Below, piece after piece: positions 1-4,968 of a stretch of 13,310 nt of DNA (positions are counted from its first letter, which is position 1; each line of letters starts with the position of its first letter). This DNA is from an uncultured Prevotella sp. (GTDB taxonomy: Bacteria > Bacteroidota > Bacteroidia > Bacteroidales > Bacteroidaceae): positions 1 to 13,310 of the forward strand of contig CAAGSA010000017.1 in NCBI GenBank assembly GCA_900772835.1. The letters run 5' to 3'. The notes beneath the pieces were generated by a model. The model did not search any database, was not told where the DNA came from, and saw only the letters and a list, made by a program, of their open reading frames with translations. A program made the position numbers and the translations under genes.

Positions 1-66
1 GTTGAAACTGCCAAGAAACACAATCAGACACCATTCAATGCAATTCAAGCCTTATTTGAGGCTTGA
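1..66 (+). CDS. C-terminal tail of a probable IS66-type transposase (5' end outside window)
   Basis: An open frame enters from the left edge and encodes 21 residues (VETAKKHNQTPFNAIQALFEA) before a TGA stop. The pattern 'ETAK..n..P..ai..lf' resembles the short C-terminal domain that closes IS66-family transposases, though this is recall of a family pattern from only 21 residues. A sequence resembling an IS66 terminal repeat lies about 20 bases downstream, which supports the reading. The last codons are covered by a 9-bp hairpin. Alternatives are the end of another transposase family or an unrelated protein. The frame itself is better supported than the family name. Confidence 0.45.
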   Translation, partial: VETAKKHNQTPFNAIQALFEA

Positions 67-67
67 A
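44..67 (+). other. Perfect 9-bp stem-loop over the stop codon of the upstream gene
   Basis: TTCAAGCCT (44-52) is the exact reverse complement of AGGCTTGAA (59-67), with a six-base loop (TATTTG). The stem contains the TGA stop at 64-66. No T-run follows on either strand, so it is not a classical intrinsic terminator. It could still stabilise the 3' end of the upstream transcript or limit read-through into the thiamine leader. Confidence 0.5.
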
Positions 68-84
68 AACTTGTCATGCACTAT

Positions 85-98
85 CGCTGAATAGTTAC
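85..98. mobile_element. Candidate right end of an IS66-type insertion sequence
   Basis: The reverse complement of CGCTGAATAGTTAC begins GTAAC and contains TTCAGCG, which resembles my recollection of IS66-family terminal repeats (ends starting GTAA). It lies 19 bases after the transposase-like stop codon, a typical distance. The next eight bases, CACGAAAT (99-106), would be the target duplication if the family assignment holds. The partner end and the second duplication copy would be left of the window, so this cannot be confirmed here. Confidence 0.4.
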
Positions 99-144
99 CA
101 CGAAATTCCGCCACGTGAATTATTCTTAAAAATAATGCCTTTGT

Positions 145-180
145 GATTGTATTCCCCCAAAAGATTGTATTCCCCCAAAA
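145..180. repeat. Perfect 18-bp tandem duplication at the promoter
   Basis: GATTGTATTCCCCCAAAA occurs twice back to back (145-162 and 163-180) with no mismatch. The second copy supplies the ATTG that fits the -33 element of the predicted promoter. The first copy offers a duplicate ATTG 18 bases further upstream, too far from the -7 box to be used with it. Confidence 0.9.
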
Positions 181-195
181 AAATGATTATCTTTG
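164..195 (+). promoter_or_regulatory. Bacteroidetes-type promoter of the thiamine operon
   Basis: TATCTTTG (188-195) matches the Bacteroidetes -7 consensus TAnnTTTG exactly. ATTG (164-167), 20 bases upstream, fits the TTG-containing -33 element at normal spacing. Transcription should begin around 200-205, just before the riboswitch at 211. The -33 element lies in the second copy of an 18-bp tandem duplication. Confidence 0.75.
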
Positions 196-210
196 CATAA
201 AATTGAGAAA

Positions 211-288
211 ACAAGGGGTGCTTCACGGTTGTGTTGCTGAGAGATTACCCATAGAACCTGACGCAGATAATGCTGCCGCAGGGATTGT
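211..288 (+). promoter_or_regulatory. TPP riboswitch (THI element)
   Basis: All conserved THI-box blocks appear in order: GGGGTGC (215-221), CTGAGA (237-242), ACCC (247-250), GAACCTGA (254-261), GATAATGC (266-273) and GCAGGGA (278-284). The closing P1 stem is ACAA (211-214) with TTGT (285-288). It lies between the promoter and thiD, so it should sense thiamine pyrophosphate and turn the operon down when TPP is plentiful. The switching mechanism is unclear. A small alternative hairpin, ATTG (284-287) with CAAT (291-294), would compete with the 3' strand of P1, but no T-run terminator follows it. Confidence 0.95.
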
Positions 289-312
289 TTCAATAACCTT
301 AAAAAATGCGAT

Positions 313-344
313 GCATACACACAGATAAGCATACACACAGATAA
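313..344. repeat. Perfect 16-bp tandem duplication in the riboswitch leader
   Basis: GCATACACACAGATAA is present twice in tandem (313-328 and 329-344) without a mismatch. It lies 24 bases downstream of the aptamer, within the expected expression platform. Confidence 0.9.
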
Positions 345-430
345 GGATTGAGACTATCTCTATTACGTAGACAATATTCGCTGCAGCGACACACAGACGG
401 ATGCTCCCCCCACACGCATATAACGAGAAG

Positions 431-447
431 AAAAAAATGATTATCTT
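431..447. repeat. 17-bp direct copy of promoter sequence abutting the thiD start
   Basis: AAAAAAATGATTATCTT at 431-447 is identical to 177-193 in the promoter. The copies diverge at once afterwards: TG completes the -7 box at 194-195, whereas here ATG begins thiD. The copy contains ATG at 437-439, opening a four-codon frame (MIIL) whose TGA stop (449-451) overlaps the thiD start codon (448-450). Confidence 0.85.
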
Positions 448-1263
448 ATGAAGTATATTTGTGCATTGACAATCGCCGGATCCGACAGCTGCGGAGGAGC
501 AGGAATACAGGCTGATATAAAAACAATGTCGGCACTGAGCGTTTATGCAACTTCGGCAATCACTTCCGTGACTGTGCAGAACACGCTCGGCGTGGGAGAC
601 ATACAGGCCGTGAGACCGGAAGTGGTGGCAGGGCAGATTGACGCCGTGATGGAGGACATGAAACCGAAGGCGGTAAAGGTGGGAATGGTGAACGACGCTG
701 CCACCATACGCGCCATAGCCGATACGCTGGAGCGGTATGCCCCTCTGCCAATGGTGGTGGACCCCGTGATGGTTTCTACAAGCGGTTCGGTGCTGATGCA
801 GGGAGATGCGCTAGACGTGTTCTCCAGCGAGCTGCTGCCGATGGCAACGCTACTTACACCGAACATTTCTGAGGCGCAAGTGCTGTCGGGGATGCAGGTA
901 GGCACGGCAGAAGATATGGACGAGGCTGCGCGGCGCATACTGAAGATGGGCTGCAAGGCGGTGCTGATAAAGGGCGGACACCTGGAGGGAGAGCGCAAGA
1001 CGGACAGGCTGTATATGCAAGACGGCACGGCGAGGACTTTCGACAGAGAGACTGTGGAGACGCGCAACACGCACGGCACGGGATGCACGCTCTCGGCGGC
1101 AATAACATCCTTCCTGGCGCGAGGCGAAGAAATGGCAGACGCCGTGGCACACGCCAAGGAATACCTCACACAGGCGATAATGGCAGGAAAGGACGTGCAG
1201 GCAGGAGAAGGCCACGGTCCGGTGGACCATTTGTTTAACCCAGAGAAATTGATTATAATATGA
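448..1263 (+). CDS. thiD: Hydroxymethylpyrimidine / phosphomethylpyrimidine kinase ThiD
   Basis: Cytoplasmic ribokinase-fold kinase that phosphorylates HMP-P to HMP-PP, the pyrimidine half used by ThiE. The 271-residue product has the usual single-domain length. Visible motifs are the N-terminal substrate-binding stretch TIAGSDSCGGAGIQADIK (residues 8-25), VVDPVMV (about 101-107), LTPNISEA (about 133-141), KGGH (about 175) and the anion-hole/catalytic motif THGTGC (208-213), whose cysteine is conserved in ThiD. The start is supported because homology begins at the first residues (KYICALTIAGSDS). It is the first gene of the operon, under the TPP riboswitch. Its TGA stop overlaps the thiE ATG by four bases (ATGA), implying translational coupling. 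No TenA or ThiE fusion is present. Confidence 0.96.
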   Translation: MKYICALTIAGSDSCGGAGIQADIKTMSALSVYATSAITSVTVQNTLGVGDIQAVRPEVVAGQIDAVMEDMKPKAVKVGMVNDAATIRAIADTLERYAPLPMVVDPVMVSTSGSVLMQGDALDVFSSELLPMATLLTPNISEAQVLSGMQVGTAEDMDEAARRILKMGCKAVLIKGGHLEGERKTDRLYMQDGTARTFDRETVETRNTHGTGCTLSAAITSFLARGEEMADAVAHAKEYLTQAIMAGKDVQAGEGHGPVDHLFNPEKLIII

Positions 1264-1871
1264 TACAGTTCATTACACATGCCAACGAGCGGTACGACCA
1301 CATGGAAGGCGCACGCATGGCACTGGAAGGCGGATGCCGGTGGATACAGCTGCGCATGAAGGATACAGGGAAAGAGGAATTCATCGGAACGGCACGGAAG
1401 ATAAAAGAAATGTGCAGGCAGTATGAAGCTGTGTTCCTGCTTGACGACCACACGGAATGGGTGGAAGAGACGGGAGCTGACGGCGTGCATCTGGGCAGGA
1501 ACGACATGCCCGTAGACGAGGCGCGCAGGCTGCTCGGCAGCAACAGGATAGTCGGAGGCACGGCAAACACCTTCGAGGATGTGGAACGACTGTACAGGCA
1601 GGGAGCCGACTACATAGGCTGCGGCCCGTTCCGTTTCACCACCACGAAGAAGAACCTTTCGCCCATCCTCGGTCTGGAGGGCTACCGCCACATAACCGCA
1701 CAGATGAAGGAGCGGGGCATCAGTCTGCCTGTGGTGGCTATCGGCGGCATCCTAATGGACGACGTGAGCGCGATAATGGCAACAGGAGTGAGCGGCATCG
1801 CCCTGAGCGGAGCCATACTGAACGCCGGCGACCCACGGGCGGAGATGCGTAAATTCATAAGCATAACTTGA
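1260..1871 (+). CDS. thiE: Thiamine phosphate synthase ThiE
   Basis: Cytoplasmic TIM-barrel enzyme that joins HMP-PP with the thiazole phosphate to give thiamine monophosphate and pyrophosphate. The 203 residues match the family length. Key motifs are intact: QLRMK (30-34), the metal-binding LLDD (60-63), GVHLGRND (75-82, with the conserved Asp at 82), GGTANT (99-104), GADYIGCGPF (115-124) followed by TTTKK (127-131), VVAIGGI (158-164) and the phosphate-binding SGIALSGAI (178-186). These residues make it the likely competent ThiE, in contrast to the paralog four genes on. It starts within the thiD stop codon (ATGA), and thiC follows 31 bases after its stop, so all appear co-transcribed. I see no truncation. 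Confidence 0.94.
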   Translation: MIQFITHANERYDHMEGARMALEGGCRWIQLRMKDTGKEEFIGTARKIKEMCRQYEAVFLLDDHTEWVEETGADGVHLGRNDMPVDEARRLLGSNRIVGGTANTFEDVERLYRQGADYIGCGPFRFTTTKKNLSPILGLEGYRHITAQMKERGISLPVVAIGGILMDDVSAIMATGVSGIALSGAILNAGDPRAEMRKFISIT

Positions 1872-1902
1872 CTAACAAGCCTTATTTAAACGAAATCAAT
1901 AT

Positions 1903-3489
1903 ATGGAAACAAAAATCAAATTTACTTATCCTTCCTCAGAGAAGGTCTACCTGAGCGGAAAGCTCTATCCGGAAATCAAGGTGGGGATGCGCAGAGTGAA
2001 ACTCACGCCAACCGTAAGCTTCGAGGGGGAGAAACGCCATGAAGAACAGAACGCACCGGTGTATATCTACGACACCAGCGGCGCGTACAGCGACCCCGAT
2101 GTGGAGATAAACCTCGAGAAGGGTCTGCCGAAGCTGCGCCAGCCGTGGATTGACGGACGCAAGGACGGCGAGACACAGATGTACTTTGCCAAGCAGGGTA
2201 TCATAACGCAAGAGATGGAATACGTGGCGATACGCGAGAACATGAACTGCGAGGAACTCGGCATAAAGACACATATCACACCCGAATTCGTGTGCAAGGA
2301 GATTGCCGAAGGAAGAGCGGTGATTCCGGCTAACAGAAAGCACCCGGAGTCGGAGCCGATGATCATAGGCACGAAATTCCTGGTGAAGATAAACACCAAC
2401 ATCGGCAACTCTGCCACTACCTCGGGCATAGAGGAAGAAGTGGAGAAAGCTGTGTGGAGCTGCAAATGGGGAGGCGACACCCTGATGGACCTTTCCACCG
2501 GCAGCGACATCCACGAGACGCGCGAATGGATTCTGCGCAACTGTCCTGTACCGGTGGGCACGGTGCCTATGTACCAGGCTTTCGAGAAGGTGGACGGCAA
2601 GGCGGAAAACCTGACATGGGAGGTATTCCGCGACACGCTTATCGAGCAATGCGAGCAGGGAGTGGACTATTTCACCATACATTGCGGCATACGCCTTAAG
2701 AACATTCACCTTGCCGACACACGTCTGACGGGAATCGTGAGCCGCGGCGGCAGCATCATCTCAAAATGGTGCAAGGTGCACCAGAAGGAGAGCTTCCTGT
2801 ATGAGCACTTCGACGACATCTGCGACATCTGCGCAAAATACGATGTTGCCATATCACTTGGCGACGGATTGCGCCCCGGCTCCACACACGATGCCAACGA
2901 CGCGGCACAGTTTGCCGAGCTCGACACGATGGGCGAACTGGTGGAACGCGCATGGGCAAAGAACGTGCAGGCGTTCATCGAGGGACCGGGTCATGTGCCG
3001 ATGCACAAAATAAAGGAGAACATGGAGCGCCAGATAGAGAAATGCCACGGAGCGCCTTTCTACACGCTGGGACCGCTCGTGACCGATATCGCTCCTGCCT
3101 ACGACCACATCACATCGGCAATCGGAGCCTCGATGATAGGATGGTACGGCACGGCTATGCTATGCTACGTAACACCGAAGGAGCATCTCGCCCTGCCGGA
3201 GAAAGAAGACGTGAGGGTGGGAGTGGTGACATACAAAATTGCTGCCCATGCCGCCGACCTGGCCAAGGGGCATCCGGGGGCTACGGTACGCGACGACGCG
3301 CTGAGCAAGGCACGCTACGATTTCCGCTGGAAAGACCAGTTCAACCTGTCGCTCGACCCGGAACGCGCGCTCGAATACTACAAGACGAGCAACGAGGTGA
3401 ATGCGAACTACTGCACGATGTGCGGACCGAACTTCTGTGCCGCACGCATCAGCCATTCGCTCAAGAGCTGCGTGGAGCAGGGAAAGTGA
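1903..3489 (+). CDS. thiC: Phosphomethylpyrimidine synthase ThiC (radical SAM)
   Basis: Converts 5-aminoimidazole ribotide to HMP-P by a radical SAM rearrangement; the source of the pyrimidine half. The 528-residue product has the ThiC N-terminal domain (VGMRRVKLTPTV, 28-39; APVYIYDTSGAYSDPDVEIN, 51-70), the barrel segments (e.g. GNSATTSGIEEEVEKAVW, NCPVPVGTVP, SRGGSI, LGDGLRPGS, EGPGHVPMH), and the C-terminal non-canonical iron-sulfur motif CTMCGPNFC with cysteines 504, 507 and 512 (CX2CX4C). Bacteroides-type ThiC proteins carry about 35-40 more residues between the N-terminal domain and the TQMxxAxxG motif. Here WIDGRKDG (82-89) runs directly into ETQMYFAKQG, so this linker is missing, but all catalytic segments are present. 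It needs SAM and reduced iron-sulfur clusters, which suits an anaerobe. Oxygen sensitivity is known for the family. Confidence 0.96.
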   Translation: METKIKFTYPSSEKVYLSGKLYPEIKVGMRRVKLTPTVSFEGEKRHEEQNAPVYIYDTSGAYSDPDVEINLEKGLPKLRQPWIDGRKDGETQMYFAKQGIITQEMEYVAIRENMNCEELGIKTHITPEFVCKEIAEGRAVIPANRKHPESEPMIIGTKFLVKINTNIGNSATTSGIEEEVEKAVWSCKWGGDTLMDLSTGSDIHETREWILRNCPVPVGTVPMYQAFEKVDGKAENLTWEVFRDTLIEQCEQGVDYFTIHCGIRLKNIHLADTRLTGIVSRGGSIISKWCKVHQKESFLYEHFDDICDICAKYDVAISLGDGLRPGSTHDANDAAQFAELDTMGELVERAWAKNVQAFIEGPGHVPMHKIKENMERQIEKCHGAPFYTLGPLVTDIAPAYDHITSAIGASMIGWYGTAMLCYVTPKEHLALPEKEDVRVGVVTYKIAAHAADLAKGHPGATVRDDALSKARYDFRWKDQFNLSLDPERALEYYKTSNEVNANYCTMCGPNFCAARISHSLKSCVEQGK

Positions 3490-3542
3490 GAAAAAAAAGA
3501 GAAATCAGTAATTACAACCCAATAAAAACAAAAAAAACAACA

Positions 3543-4316
3543 ATGATCGAGACACAAGTATCAAAAGGTATCATCAGTACCTATTTCGACAAACTGCAGA
3601 GAAATCTGAATCTTGACGTGGCAATCGTGGGCGGTGGCCCGTCGGGTATCGTAGCCGCCTACTATCTTGCAAAGGCAGGGCTGAAAGTGGCACAGTTTGA
3701 CCGCAAGCTCTCGCCCGGCGGTGGAATGTGGGGCGGAGCCATGATGTTCAACCAGATTGTAATCCAGAAAGAGGCAATGCACATCGTGAAGGACTTCGAC
3801 ATCAACTACGAGCCGTTCGAGGACGGACTCTACACGATAGACTCTGTGGAGAGCACTTCGGCGCTGCTCTACCATGCCGTGCACGCAGGTGCCACAATCT
3901 TCAACTGCTACTCGGTGGAGGATGTAGTGTTCAAGAACGACGTGGTGAGCGGAGTAGTGGTGAACTGGACTCCGGTACTGCGCGAGGGGCTGCATGTTGA
4001 CCCGCTGAACATTATGGCAAAGTGCGTGATCGATGGAACAGGACACGACAGCGAGATGTGCAAGGTTGTGGCACGCAAGAACGGCATCAAGCTGGAGACC
4101 GCCACTGGCGGCGTTATCGGAGAGCGTTCGCTCGACGTGGTTGAGGGAGAGCGTATGGTGGTAGAAGGAACACGCGAAATATATCCCGGCCTCTACGTGT
4201 GCGGTATGGCTTCGTCGGCCGTTGCCGGCACTCCGCGCATGGGACCTATCTTCGGCGGTATGATGCTTTCCGGAAAGAAAGTGGCCGACCTCATCATAGA
4301 GAAACTCAAGAAATAA
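3543..4316 (+). CDS. thi4: Thi4-type thiazole synthase (ribulose-1,5-bisphosphate-independent, NAD-utilising, probably sulfide-dependent)
   Basis: Makes the adenylated carboxythiazole of thiamine from NAD, glycine and sulfur, the eukaryote/archaea-type route. The 257-residue protein is a single Rossmann FAD/NAD-type fold. It shows DVAIVGGGPSG (25-35), the acidic strand end VAQFDRK (49-55), GGGMWGGAMMFN (59-70), a TGHD motif (166-169) and the C-terminal GTPRMGPIFGGMMLSGKK (229-246), all Thi4 hallmarks. In yeast THI4 a cysteine gives up its sulfur and the enzyme works once. Here the equivalent position reads GLHVDP with His151, as in the archaeal, sulfide-using, multi-turnover enzymes. The frame is open far upstream into thiC; I chose ATG 3543 because family similarity begins there (MIETQVSKGI) and it lies 53 bases after the thiC stop. 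The fifth operon gene follows 10 bases later. Confidence 0.92.
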   Translation: MIETQVSKGIISTYFDKLQRNLNLDVAIVGGGPSGIVAAYYLAKAGLKVAQFDRKLSPGGGMWGGAMMFNQIVIQKEAMHIVKDFDINYEPFEDGLYTIDSVESTSALLYHAVHAGATIFNCYSVEDVVFKNDVVSGVVVNWTPVLREGLHVDPLNIMAKCVIDGTGHDSEMCKVVARKNGIKLETATGGVIGERSLDVVEGERMVVEGTREIYPGLYVCGMASSAVAGTPRMGPIFGGMMLSGKKVADLIIEKLKK

Positions 4317-4326
4317 GACCTTTCAA

Positions 4327-4929
4327 ATGAAATGGATAGTAATCACCTCTCCCGACTTTCTGCCGGGGGAGGCGTTTTTTATAGACAGGCTTTTCTGCCA
4401 CGGACTCGACCTGTTGCATCTGCGCAAGCCTGGCGCTACGGCAGAGGCGTGCCGGCGGCTACTTGATGCCGTGCCGGAGAAATGGCACGACAGGATTGTG
4501 CTACACGAGAACTTCGGGCTGGCGAAGGAATACCGACTACACGGCATACATCTGAACCGTCGTTGCCCACAAGCTCCCGTAGGGTTCAGCGGCAGCATAT
4601 CATGCTCCTGCCACAGCATAGAGGAGGTGGCTGAACGCAAGCGGATGATGGACTACATCTTCCTCAGCCCCGTATTCGACAGCATATCAAAAGCCGGGTA
4701 TGAAGCGGCTTTCTCCACAGAAGCCCTGCGCAAGGCTGCCATGGAGAAAACTATCGACAGCAAGGTTGTGGCACTGGGGGGAGTGACGGCAGCCAACATC
4801 ACACAGTTAAGGGAATGGCATTTTGGCGGCGCAGCTCTCCTTGGCGATGTGTGGCTGCGGATGGACGACCCTCGTGCCGACGCATACCTTGACAGACTGC
4901 GGAAGGAGACAGGGCACGCCCACACATAG
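4327..4929 (+). CDS. ThiE/TenI-like paralog of the thiamine operon
   Basis: A 200-residue TIM-barrel protein of the thiamine phosphate synthase/TenI superfamily, the last operon gene, 10 bases after thi4. Family signals are HLRK (31-34), GIHLN (73-77), SCSCHS (92-97), DYIFLSPVFDSISKAGY (109-125) and VVALGGV (147-153). Several ThiE active-site features are altered: the metal-binding DD is HEN (60-62), and the Asp after GVHLG is absent (HLNRRCP). It is therefore probably not a normal ThiE. TenI proteins tautomerise the thiazole made by ThiG, but this operon uses Thi4, so its substrate is open. It may act on the carboxythiazole made by Thi4, be a second coupling enzyme, or have a regulatory role. 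The fold is confident; the function is not. Confidence 0.82.
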   Translation: MKWIVITSPDFLPGEAFFIDRLFCHGLDLLHLRKPGATAEACRRLLDAVPEKWHDRIVLHENFGLAKEYRLHGIHLNRRCPQAPVGFSGSISCSCHSIEEVAERKRMMDYIFLSPVFDSISKAGYEAAFSTEALRKAAMEKTIDSKVVALGGVTAANITQLREWHFGGAALLGDVWLRMDDPRADAYLDRLRKETGHAHT

Positions 4930-4968
4930 AGAGAAGCCGCCATTGCTGCCGGCTGTGCGCAGCTCGTA

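Larger units (their letters stand above)
289..447 (+). promoter_or_regulatory. 159-base leader between TPP aptamer and thiD
   Basis: This untranslated stretch should hold the expression platform of the riboswitch. It contains a 16-bp tandem duplication (313-344), a 10-bp palindrome CGCTGCAGCG (379-388), a run of six C (405-410) and, at its end, an exact 17-bp copy of sequence from the promoter. I see no intrinsic terminator with a T-run and no Shine-Dalgarno sequence. Control by translation initiation or by Rho therefore looks more likely than classical attenuation, but this is inference. Confidence 0.5.

Noticed and set aside
143..328. Small frame spanning promoter and riboswitch
   Set aside because: It starts upstream of the predicted transcription start and runs through the TPP aptamer. 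Its first residues only reflect the 18-bp tandem duplication.
145..344. Short tandem repeats as a CRISPR array
   Set aside because: The copies abut without spacers, there are only two of each, and no cas gene is present.
379..388. Palindrome CGCTGCAGCG as a riboswitch terminator
   Set aside because: As RNA it gives only a three-pair stem with a four-base loop, and no T-run follows. At most it is a minor structural element.
543..1691. Long antisense frame across thiD and thiE
   Set aside because: It is the complement of two confident genes. Its Ser/Ala/Pro-rich translation is typical of a shadow frame and shows no domain.
1936..2709. Antisense frame of about 257 codons within thiC
   Set aside because: It lies wholly inside a confident gene, with no recognisable motif and no promoter.
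2952..3542. Open frame continuous with thi4 extending far into thiC
   Set aside because: It overlaps the well-supported thiC in another frame, and its translation is low-complexity and arginine-rich. Thi4 similarity begins only at MIETQVSKGI (3543).
4945..4963. GCTGC/GCAGC inverted repeat as a bidirectional terminator between convergent operons
   Set aside because: The stem is five pairs with a nine-base loop and lacks a T-run on either strand.
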